Of a stretch of 50,067 nt of DNA, positions 23,287 to 31,051 are shown piece by piece. The stretch comes from Clostridia bacterium (lineage in GTDB: Bacteria; Bacillota; Clostridia; Oscillospirales; Acutalibacteraceae): the NCBI GenBank assembly GCA_017472225.1, contig JAFUQS010000015.1, positions 1 through 50,067 on the forward strand, in the 5' to 3' direction. A program made the position numbers and the translations under genes. The notes under the pieces are model-generated. The model saw only the letters and a list, made by a program, of their open reading frames with translations, did no database searches and was not told where the DNA came from. Position 1 is the first letter of the stretch, and every line of letters begins with the position of its first letter.

Positions 23287-25176
23287 TTATTTTATATATC
23301 TTAACGGATTCACCTTTGAGCCGTTAACAATCACCTCAAAATGAAGGTGAGGTCCCGTTGAATTGCCTGTTGAACCGATTCTTCCGATTTGCTGACCGAT
23401 GGAAACTGCCTGACCGGCTCTTACAGTAATTGAGCCGGGATACATATGAGCATATCTTGTTTTGATTCCGTTTCCGTGGTTGATGACAACGGTGTGACCG
23501 TATCCGGAATAACCGCTGTAGGCAAGCTCTACTATGCCGGAAGCTGCCGCAACAACAGGTGTGCCTGAGGTTCCGCCACCGCTTCGGACAATGTCAAGTC
23601 CGCCGTGGAAGGACCAGCCTGAAATACTTGCACTTCTGTTTCCGTAATAAGAAGAAATGGCATAAGCACCTCTTGTGGGCCATGTGAAGCCGCTTGAAGC
23701 TGCCGTATAAGTCTTTGTTCCCACAAGAATAATTTTGCTGACGGGAGATTTTGTAATTTTCTGAGAAACCACTGTTGTGTAGGATTCCTTACCGTCAATG
23801 TAAGTTACAAGCTCAGTGATGGTCTTTTGACCGTTTACACCCTGCTGTGAGGTTTTGCTCGTACCCTTCTGAAGCGAGGAGGTGTTTTTCTTAATCGTTT
23901 CAAAGGGAATAGTTTCAGTATGTGTACGGGTTCTCATAACCTTAACACGAACATAGTTTTCCTGCCTTGAAACAAGAATTTTTTTGTTGTTCTGAGCTTT
24001 TTTGAAGTTTACTCCGGGATTCAGTGCCCTGAGCTGCGCCACCGTAAGACCGTATTGCTTGGCAATGCTTTTTGCCGTCTCACCCTCCTTGAAGCTGTGA
24101 TATTCAGCTTTGCTTTTCGGGCTTGAAAGGGTGTTGAGAAGGTCTGTTGAGCTCCAGATAAGCTCACTGTCCTCAGGGTAAAGCCCTTGAATATATTCAA
24201 TTTCTTCAACAAAGGCAACACTTTCTGAGGAATCCGCCTTTTTAATATACGGTTCAAGAAGGCTTTCAAAAACCGTGAGGGCGTCGGATTCGTTTTTAAC
24301 GGCGCAAAGGAAGGTGCCGTCGATATAAATTCCGCAAGCACGGACATAGGTTTTGTCTGAGCTTGAAATGATGCTTTCGCTTATCATGCCCGGATTACTC
24401 AGCTCGTTAACGGCAACCCTTCTGACCTTATAAACGGGCTCTGAAACAAGGCTTTGTGTGTCCTGCTCCTGTGCGCCGGAGGATAAGAGGGTAACGGCTT
24501 GATTTTTACCTTCGGCAAAAACCGACTCGTCTTCAACATATCCGATGGATTTTCCGTTGTATATAACCTCAAGAGCAAAAACCGTGTCATTGATGTTGCC
24601 GTAAACACTCATAACAAAAACAAAAGCGATTACGGGGAAGGCGAGATTAAAAGCACCCTTCAGAAGCTTTTTGCCCTTGAAAAGGTAAATGAGAAGAGCT
24701 TTGAAATATGAAACCTTTTTTTCTTCACCGATTATTTCCTTCAGTTCATTTTTTAACCTTGAGGGCTTATATGAAAGCGTCTTCCTGAGCCTGACAAGTG
24801 AGGAGGAAAGAAGTGAAGATATCACCGCAAAGGGGAGAAGCAGAAAGGGTCCGACCTTTCCCGCCAGCCATTTGAAAAGTGCAATTGTGTCATCACCGAC
24901 GGCATAGATAAGGTCAACTGCTTTGCTTATTATTTCCTTTAAGGGAATGACCCGTTGTTTTTCTTTTTTCTGTGGAACTTCCGGAACAGCCGTTTTTTCT
25001 TTTTCGTCGGGAGCTTCCGCTTCCTGCAAATCAGCTTCAACCGGAATTATTATTTGTTCTGCATGAGTTTCAACATATTGAGGATAAACCAATTCATCCT
25101 CATAATAGGTATCACCTAAAACAAAGCTTATGGTATGCTCGGTTGCAGCTTGATTGTTTTCGTTTCCGTCTGCCAT
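23287..25176 (-). CDS. Membrane-anchored LysM-G5-M23 cell-wall endopeptidase
   Basis: 629 aa. The acidic N-terminal region of about 100 residues is followed by two hydrophobic stretches (about 108-130 and 176-196). Then come a LysM domain (FKEGETAKSIAKQYGLTVAQ, about 365-410), a G5-like domain (VMRTRTHTETIPFETI, about 415-495) and a C-terminal peptidase M23 domain. The peptidase has FHGGLDI and HLHFEV, the H-x-G-x-D and H-x-H zinc ligands. It should cut peptide cross-links in peptidoglycan. An AAAGGAGGTGACC site (25193-25181) precedes the ATG. It is the last gene of the minus-strand operon. The long N-terminal cytosolic-type region is unusual for this family. Confidence 0.85.
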   Translation of the reverse strand: MADGNENNQAATEHTISFVLGDTYYEDELVYPQYVETHAEQIIIPVEADLQEAEAPDEKEKTAVPEVPQKKEKQRVIPLKEIISKAVDLIYAVGDDTIALFKWLAGKVGPFLLLPFAVISSLLSSSLVRLRKTLSYKPSRLKNELKEIIGEEKKVSYFKALLIYLFKGKKLLKGAFNLAFPVIAFVFVMSVYGNINDTVFALEVIYNGKSIGYVEDESVFAEGKNQAVTLLSSGAQEQDTQSLVSEPVYKVRRVAVNELSNPGMISESIISSSDKTYVRACGIYIDGTFLCAVKNESDALTVFESLLEPYIKKADSSESVAFVEEIEYIQGLYPEDSELIWSSTDLLNTLSSPKSKAEYHSFKEGETAKSIAKQYGLTVAQLRALNPGVNFKKAQNNKKILVSRQENYVRVKVMRTRTHTETIPFETIKKNTSSLQKGTSKTSQQGVNGQKTITELVTYIDGKESYTTVVSQKITKSPVSKIILVGTKTYTAASSGFTWPTRGAYAISSYYGNRSASISGWSFHGGLDIVRSGGGTSGTPVVAAASGIVELAYSGYSGYGHTVVINHGNGIKTRYAHMYPGSITVRAGQAVSIGQQIGRIGSTGNSTGPHLHFEVIVNGSKVNPLRYIK

Positions 25177-25237
25177 CGGGTCACCTCCTTTTGTGCATTA
25201 AATATTATTCTACCATATATGCCGATTTATTTCAACT

Positions 25238-25702
25238 TTACCTTGTGGGATAGGTAAGCATTTCCTCTGTCCAGCCTTCAAGAACAGATACCATCATTGC
25301 GGCTTCTTTTTTTGCACCTTCAAGGCTGTGGTCAAGATAGTTGCCGCATTCAATTGCAGAAACACCGGGAACATCACCCTCAAATCCGGCACAGAAGCTT
25401 AGTGCAGCTTTTGTCAGTTCAATTGCTTCCTTTTTTGAAAGGGTGTCAGTTGTGATGAAATAAAATCCGGTTCTGCAGCCCATGGGTCCGAAATAAATGA
25501 TTTTATCGGCAACGTCACTGTTTCTCACATAGGTTGCAAAAAGGTGCTCAAGGGTGTGTATGGAAGCGTTGTCCATAACCTGTTGCTTGTTGGGTCTGCG
25601 TGTTCTGATGTCATAGGTTACGGCGTTGCCGTCAACTCTGGAAAGATACATACCCTTGGGAAGAATTGTATGGTCGATGGTGAAAGAAGCAATTTTTTTC
25701 AT
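25238..25702 (-). CDS. luxS: S-ribosylhomocysteine lyase
   Basis: 154 aa, full length. The metal ligands are His49 and His53 in IHTLEHLF and Cys119 in ECGNY. Cys76 in GPMGCRTGFY matches the catalytic Cys. The enzyme converts S-ribosylhomocysteine to homocysteine and the precursor of autoinducer-2, in the activated methyl cycle. No pfs (nucleosidase) gene is nearby. It lies 15 bases downstream of recG in transcription order, so its expression here is tied to repair and cell-wall genes. Confidence 0.95.
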   Translation of the reverse strand: MKKIASFTIDHTILPKGMYLSRVDGNAVTYDIRTRRPNKQQVMDNASIHTLEHLFATYVRNSDVADKIIYFGPMGCRTGFYFITTDTLSKKEAIELTKAALSFCAGFEGDVPGVSAIECGNYLDHSLEGAKKEAAMMVSVLEGWTEEMLTYPTR

Positions 25703-25717
25703 TATTTTTTTCCTTTC

Positions 25718-27757
25718 TTAGTTAAGACTTATATTTCTGTCCTTTGCGAAAAGCCTTTGAGTTGCTTCAAGCAAGGCTCTGTTTTCTGAGCTTGTCAGGT
25801 CGGGATCGTCCTTCAGAATCATTTCACAGGCAGCTCTCGACTCTCTTACTATATCCATATTTTGTGTGATATCGGCAATTTTAAGGTCGGGCAGACCATG
25901 TTGCCGTGAGCCGAAGAAGTCACCGGGCCCCCTCAATTCAAGGTCTTTATCGGCAATCTGAAACCCGTCGGTTGTTCTGCACATAATGTCAAGGCGTGAT
26001 TTTGCATTTTCGCCCTGAGCATCGCTTATCAGTATGCAATAAGACTTGTTTTTGCCTCTGCCGACTCTGCCACGGAGCTGATGAAGCTGTGAAAGACCGA
26101 AACGCTCGGCATTTTCAATCACCATAATAACCGAATTCGGCACATCAACACCAACTTCGATAACCGTGGTGGAAACAAGAAGCTGAATTTCATTGTTCAC
26201 GAATGCTGACATAATCTTTTCTTTTTCCTTAGGCTTCATTTTTCCGTGAAGAAGACCGACACGGTAGTTTCTGAATTCTTTTTTCTGAAGCTCCTCGGCA
26301 TATTCCGAGGCGGAGGTTAATTCTGCCATGTCACTTTCTTCAACAAGGGGACAGACTATGTAGCCCTGAAGCCCCATATCCAGATGCTTTTTGATAAAGC
26401 TGTATATTCTTTCGTGATAGGATGTATCGACGGCATAGGTGGATATTTTTTGTCTGCCCTTGGGTAATTCATCAATGACAGTCAAATCAAGGTCGCCGTA
26501 AATAATCAGAGAAAGAGTTCTCGGAATGGGAGTTGCACTCATAACAAGGGTGTGAGGTTGGCAGCCCTTAAAGGCAAGTGTACCTCTCTGAGTAACACCG
26601 AAGCGGTGCTGCTCATCGGTCACAACAAGCCCGAGATGTGAAAATTCAACATCCTGCGATAAAAGGGCATGGGTGCCGATAAGCACATCGATTTCACCAT
26701 TTTTAAGCCTTTCCTTAATTTCTCTTTTTTTCTTTGCAGTTGCAGAGCCGGTGAGAACTTCAACGCTTATGTCGGCAAAATTCATTAAGCTCTTAAGTGA
26801 TTCATAATGCTGCAAGGCAAGAATTTCCGTCGGAGCCATGAATGCACCCTGAATACCGTTTTTCGCCGCAACATACAAAAGGCAGGCAGCAACAGCAGTT
26901 TTTCCGCTGCCCACATCGCCCTGAATGAGTCTGTTCATCGGGGTGGAGCTTCTCATGTCGGAGAGACATTCCCTGAGTGCTTTTTTTTGTGCATTTGTCA
27001 TTTCAAAGGGCAGCTCACAAAGAAACTCGTCAGAGTAATCCTTTTTTATAATAAGCTCCGTTTTGCCTCTGTCACGGCTTTTGAGCCTTCTCATGCCGAG
27101 CTGCAAGGTGAGAAGCTCTTCAAAAATGAGTCTTCTTCTTGCAATTTCAAGGTCCTTTGAATTCTGAGGTGAGTGGATTGTTTTCAGCGCAAACTGTTCA
27201 TGGCAAAGCTTGAACATCTGCCTTATCTTGTCGGGAATAATGTCCTCGCTGTTTTCCTCTGAGCAGATTTTAAGTGCATTCTGAATTATTTTTTCAATTG
27301 CCCTTGAATTAAGATTTGCCGTTTGCGGATAAATCGGTCGCATGGTACATTCGCTGTCCGCACTTTCAATAATCGGATTTGTCATTTCAAGTGAAGATCT
27401 GTTTGCGGTGACCTTGCCGTAAAAAATATATTCCTTGCCGACCTCAAGCGCTTCGGCAAGATAGGAATTATTGAAAATTGTGATGTTGACCCCTGCCACT
27501 CCGTCTGTGACCATGGTTTTATAAAGGGTCATCTTCTGCCTTATAATATGCTTGACAGGTGCATATCCCACAATGGCGGAAAAGCAGCACACCGTGTCGG
27601 GAACAATCTGCACAATCGGGGTGAGAACAGAGAAATCAAGGTAGGAGCGAGGATAAAAATGAACGAGGTCATAAACTGAATTTATGCCGAGCTTTGAAAG
27701 AAGCAAGGCTCGTTTTTCGCCTACACCCTTAACATATTTCACGGGCATTTCCTTCAT
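25718..27757 (-). CDS. recG: ATP-dependent DNA helicase RecG
   Basis: 679 aa, the usual RecG length. An N-terminal wedge/OB domain (about 1-250) is followed by the helicase motifs: QGDVGSGKTAVA (Walker A, about residue 285), DEQHRFGVTQR (motif II), MSATPIPRTL (motif III) and QLRGRVGRGKNKSYC (motif VI). It remodels stalled replication forks and recombination branches. The ATG at 27757 is chosen because AGGAG (27770-27766) is 8 bases upstream; a GTG at 27766 overlaps that site. It is transcribed in the six-gene operon. Confidence 0.95.
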   Translation of the reverse strand: MKEMPVKYVKGVGEKRALLLSKLGINSVYDLVHFYPRSYLDFSVLTPIVQIVPDTVCCFSAIVGYAPVKHIIRQKMTLYKTMVTDGVAGVNITIFNNSYLAEALEVGKEYIFYGKVTANRSSLEMTNPIIESADSECTMRPIYPQTANLNSRAIEKIIQNALKICSEENSEDIIPDKIRQMFKLCHEQFALKTIHSPQNSKDLEIARRRLIFEELLTLQLGMRRLKSRDRGKTELIIKKDYSDEFLCELPFEMTNAQKKALRECLSDMRSSTPMNRLIQGDVGSGKTAVAACLLYVAAKNGIQGAFMAPTEILALQHYESLKSLMNFADISVEVLTGSATAKKKREIKERLKNGEIDVLIGTHALLSQDVEFSHLGLVVTDEQHRFGVTQRGTLAFKGCQPHTLVMSATPIPRTLSLIIYGDLDLTVIDELPKGRQKISTYAVDTSYHERIYSFIKKHLDMGLQGYIVCPLVEESDMAELTSASEYAEELQKKEFRNYRVGLLHGKMKPKEKEKIMSAFVNNEIQLLVSTTVIEVGVDVPNSVIMVIENAERFGLSQLHQLRGRVGRGKNKSYCILISDAQGENAKSRLDIMCRTTDGFQIADKDLELRGPGDFFGSRQHGLPDLKIADITQNMDIVRESRAACEMILKDDPDLTSSENRALLEATQRLFAKDRNISLN

Positions 27758-27782
27758 TTTTATCACTCCTTTTACTTAATGA

Positions 27783-29327
27783 TCAGTCGTTAGCGGTGAT
27801 TTCCCATGAATAGGCGTTGAGAAACGGTTCATATTCTGTAACAGAGCCTTCAAAGGAAATTTCTCTTGAATAATAGGCAACGCCGTCACGGTAGCAAATG
27901 GGAATAAAGGGCATTTCCTCGTTAAAGACCTTGATGAAGGTCGAAATGTCGGTTTTGCCCTGTGAAAAATCAGAGAAAGCTGCGGCTGCGGTTGAAGCTG
28001 AATCAATTCCGTAGCCGGCAGAGCCGTTTTCTGCAAAGAAACAGGAAAGGCTCATGCTTGCGGGAAGCTTGACTTCACCGAGATAAATATCATAATCACC
28101 CTCGGTAAGAGCTTCGGTGTAATCCTCAAAGGGAAGAATATAAAGTGTAACATCAATGCCGAGACCTTTAAGGCTGTCACGGATAAGCTCAGCACAGGAA
28201 ACTCTTCCGGCACTTTCTTCATTCACAAGCATTGTTATTTCAAGAAACTCAAAATTCTTTGAGCGATAATCATTGTTGTCATAGGCGTATACATAGCCGG
28301 CTTGCTCAAGTGTCTGCGCTGCCTTGACGGCAGAAAAGTCTTGGGCTGTTGTCTGAAGCGGTGAAAGCACATACCAATCCGGATTGAAGGGGGTATGAGC
28401 TGCCCGACACATTCCGTTATAAGCAGATTCTGCAATTGTGGTTTTGTCAATTGCAAGAGAAATCGCTTTTCTGATTGCCTTATCCGCCATAACCTCAGAG
28501 GAGGAATTCACCCCGAGATAAACAAGATTATTGAGCGGAACACGAAGCATATTCGCACCTATTTTTGTGTATTGACCATCGCTTAAATCATCAAAGAAAT
28601 AGGAAAGGTCACCTGTCTGAAGAAGATAAAGCTCACTTGCGTCTGAGGTTATGGGAGTGAGGTATATCTTATCCGTGTTCATGGTTTCGCTTCGTGTGGA
28701 ATTCTCGTTGACGGAAAGGAATTTTCCGTTTGCATCTGAGTGAAGAACATATCTGCCTGAGCCTACTGGTATATCATTCTGAGCTGTGCCCGCCTGAACA
28801 ATGGGGAAGGTGAGACAGCTTTCTGCATAGGCACTGTCATCGGCAAGTGAAAAAACAACACTGTCCGTACCTGCCGAGGCTGAGGTGAAGGAAGCAAGGC
28901 GGGATGAGTAATAGTTGCTCTGCTTTGCAATGTTGAAGGAATAAACAACATCTGAGGCGGTGAGGGGAGAGCCGGAGGAAAAATAAATGTCGGAATTAAG
29001 ATATACGGTGATTCTTCCCGTCAGTCTTTCTGAGCTTTGAGCGATGATGGGCTGAGGTGAGTAGCTTTCGTCAAGCACATAAAGTCCGTCATAGATAAGC
29101 GTGGAAAGGTTTCTGTTTGCAGGGCTGTCCGTAAGATACGGGTTAAGGGACTTGTCCTCGTAATAGCCGAGGATTATCTGATTTTCAATAACTGCTTCGG
29201 TGGTTTCTGCTTCGGTGGTTTCCTCAGTAAGCTGAGTCACCGGCTCGGGATCATCTTTTTTTGAAATGAAGGCCAGAGCCACAAGAACAACACACAGGGC
29301 AACTATCAGAGCAATATATTTTTTCAT
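27783..29327 (-). CDS. Solute-binding protein, oligopeptide-binding (SBP_bac_5) family
   Basis: 514 aa. The body follows the DppA/OppA pattern: LNPYLTDSPANRNLSTLIYDGLYVLDE, FSSGSPLTASDVVYSFNIAK, ADKAIRKAISLAIDKTTIAESAYNG, AHTPFNPDWY and QTLEQAGY. The N terminus has a hydrophobic segment (residues 4-20) and a Thr/Glu-rich linker but no lipobox Cys, so it is probably anchored by an uncleaved helix. No ABC permease or ATPase gene accompanies it. The start at 29327 follows AAAAGGAA; in-frame codons further upstream lie inside the previous gene. It may bind peptides or have become a sensor or chaperone. Confidence 0.8.
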   Translation of the reverse strand: MKKYIALIVALCVVLVALAFISKKDDPEPVTQLTEETTEAETTEAVIENQIILGYYEDKSLNPYLTDSPANRNLSTLIYDGLYVLDESYSPQPIIAQSSERLTGRITVYLNSDIYFSSGSPLTASDVVYSFNIAKQSNYYSSRLASFTSASAGTDSVVFSLADDSAYAESCLTFPIVQAGTAQNDIPVGSGRYVLHSDANGKFLSVNENSTRSETMNTDKIYLTPITSDASELYLLQTGDLSYFFDDLSDGQYTKIGANMLRVPLNNLVYLGVNSSSEVMADKAIRKAISLAIDKTTIAESAYNGMCRAAHTPFNPDWYVLSPLQTTAQDFSAVKAAQTLEQAGYVYAYDNNDYRSKNFEFLEITMLVNEESAGRVSCAELIRDSLKGLGIDVTLYILPFEDYTEALTEGDYDIYLGEVKLPASMSLSCFFAENGSAGYGIDSASTAAAAFSDFSQGKTDISTFIKVFNEEMPFIPICYRDGVAYYSREISFEGSVTEYEPFLNAYSWEITAND

Positions 29328-29343
29328 TTTTTGTTCATTCCTT

Positions 29344-30117
29344 TTAAGTAAGTCTGACAATTTCCGTTGAAAGGCACTTGCCTGTTTTTTCGTCAACTGT
29401 GAAAATGCAGCCGTTAATCATGCAGTCACCCTTTGCAGAGTCAAAACGAACGGGCATATTTGTTCTGAACTTTTCAATGATAAGCTCTTTTTTCACACCG
29501 AGAACACTGTCGGTAACACCGCACATTCCGATATCCGTGATGTACCCCGTACCCTTTGGAAGCACTCTGTCATCATTTGTCAGAACATGGGTATGTGTGC
29601 CGAAAACAGCGGAAACTCTGCCGTCGAGGTAATAGCCGAGCGCCTGCTTTTCCGATGTGGCTTCAGCGTGAAAATCAACAAGGATTATGTTCGTTCTGCC
29701 TTCAAGCTCCCTGAGAGCCTTGTCGGCAGCATAAAATGGGTTATCAAGGCTTTCCATGAACATGGTACCCATAAGGTTGATTATGCCCACAGAGTATCTG
29801 CCGCAATCAATCACTGCAGTGCCCTTGCCGGGGTTGCCTGCGGGGAAGTTATAGGGTCTGATGATGAATTCGCTTTCATCAAGAAGGTCGTAAACCTCCT
29901 TGCGCCTGAAGGTATGGTTGCCCGTGGTTATAAAATCCACACCGGCTGCAAAAAGCTCCTCGGCAGAGGTCGGTGTGATACCGTTTCCGGCGGCAGAATT
30001 TTCACCGTTTGCAATGCAGAAATCTATACCCTTGAATTTTTTGAAATTGGAAAGCTTTTTTCTCACAAATTCACAGCCGATGTCACTTACAACATCGCCC
30101 AAAACAAGAATGTTCAT
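29344..30117 (-). CDS. YmdB-family metallophosphoesterase
   Basis: 257 aa, the family length. The motifs are LVLGDVVSDIGCEF (the first metal-binding Asp), ANGENSAAGNGI, TTGNHTFRRKEVYD, VDFHAEATSEK, FGTHTHVLTND and DIGMCGVTDSVLGV. YmdB proteins are dinuclear metal 2',3'-cyclic-nucleotide phosphodiesterases that affect the switch between motility and biofilm or sporulation in Bacillus. It lies 11 bases downstream of the phosphatase gene in the minus-strand operon. Confidence 0.9.
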   Translation of the reverse strand: MNILVLGDVVSDIGCEFVRKKLSNFKKFKGIDFCIANGENSAAGNGITPTSAEELFAAGVDFITTGNHTFRRKEVYDLLDESEFIIRPYNFPAGNPGKGTAVIDCGRYSVGIINLMGTMFMESLDNPFYAADKALRELEGRTNIILVDFHAEATSEKQALGYYLDGRVSAVFGTHTHVLTNDDRVLPKGTGYITDIGMCGVTDSVLGVKKELIIEKFRTNMPVRFDSAKGDCMINGCIFTVDEKTGKCLSTEIVRLT

Positions 30118-30128
30118 TGTTTTTCCTC

Positions 30129-30833
30129 TCAGTTCAGATATTCGCTGATGTCAAAATCATCATCATTGGGGTAATAATCCCAACCGTCATAGTAGTTGCC
30201 CTTTGTTTCCTCCTGAGGAAGCTCGGGAATTTCCTTGATTGCCTCAAGCTTATGACCCTGCATCCACAAAAAGTGGGAAGCAAGAAGTGTGTAGCCGCAG
30301 CCCTGAGGAGTGAGCCATTCGGCAGCCGATGCCTCGGGAATGGCAAAGTTTGCAAGTATGGTTGAAATTACGCCACCGTGGGTGACAATCACAACATCGT
30401 CACTGCCGGATTTGAGAATTCCGTCAACAATTTTCACAAAGCTTTCGCAAACTCTTTTTGCAAATTCCTCGTTGCTTTCGCCGAAGGGTGGGGCAATACC
30501 CTTTTCGCCCTTGAGCCAGCGGTCAAAAAGGGGCTGCTTTTCATGAAGCTCCTCAGCACTCTGACCTTCAAATTCTCCGAAGTTATATTCCGTAAGTCCG
30601 TCAATTATAAGAGGCTTAATTCCGGGGTAGATGATTTCTGCAGTCTGGGTACATCTTTTAAGGGGTGAAGAAAACACAAATGATGCCTGAGGATAAATAT
30701 AATCCTCTTTCATTTTTTCAATCTGCTCCCTGCCTTCCTGACAAAGCGGGGTATCGGTGTGACCTGCATAAACACCGTTAAGGTTATCCTGTGTTATGCC
30801 GTGTCTTATAAGGTGTATACGATAAGTTTTCAT
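30129..30833 (-). CDS. Histidine phosphatase family protein (phosphoglycerate-mutase-like)
   Basis: 234 aa. LIRHGITQDN holds the catalytic RHG motif near residue 10, FSSPLKRCTQTAEII the second Arg, LTEYNFGEFEGQ the acid/phosphate loop and VTHGGVISTIL the second His. Members remove phosphate from small metabolites such as sugar phosphates or alpha-ribazole phosphate; the substrate is not evident. The acidic tail ending in DDDFDISEYLN is an unusual extension. It is the first gene of the minus-strand six-gene operon, with a promoter 34 bases upstream. Confidence 0.85.
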   Translation of the reverse strand: MKTYRIHLIRHGITQDNLNGVYAGHTDTPLCQEGREQIEKMKEDYIYPQASFVFSSPLKRCTQTAEIIYPGIKPLIIDGLTEYNFGEFEGQSAEELHEKQPLFDRWLKGEKGIAPPFGESNEEFAKRVCESFVKIVDGILKSGSDDVVIVTHGGVISTILANFAIPEASAAEWLTPQGCGYTLLASHFLWMQGHKLEAIKEIPELPQEETKGNYYDGWDYYPNDDDFDISEYLN

Positions 30834-30866
30834 AGCAATAATACTCCATTATATATATTCCTTTAC

Positions 30867-30895
30867 ATTATACAGTAAAAAGAAAAAGAATTCAA
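30867..30895 (-). promoter_or_regulatory. SigA-type promoter of the phosphatase-recG-luxS-M23 operon
   Basis: On the minus strand: TTGAAT (30895-30890), a 17-bp spacer, TATAAT (30872-30867), with TG just before the -10 (CTGTATAAT). Confidence 0.85.
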
Positions 30896-30905
30896 TAAAA
30901 AAGAA

Positions 30906-30933
30906 TATACAATTGCAAAAAGTATGGTATAAT
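30906..30933 (+). promoter_or_regulatory. Putative promoter of addBA
   Basis: Extended -10 TGGTATAAT (30925-30933) with a weak -35 TATACA (30906-30911) at 16 bp. It lies only about 10 bases from the divergent promoter's -35. A second TATAAT (30991-30996) with TTGATT at 19 bp is a weaker alternative. Confidence 0.55.
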
Positions 30934-31051
30934 AGCCTTGCATAAATCAAGGAATATAAGCCTTGTTGATTTTTATCTGACAAAGAATTTTATAATGTAC
31001 CCTACGGATATGGTGCAATAACCTTACCTGAAGAAAAAAGGAGAAAGAAAT

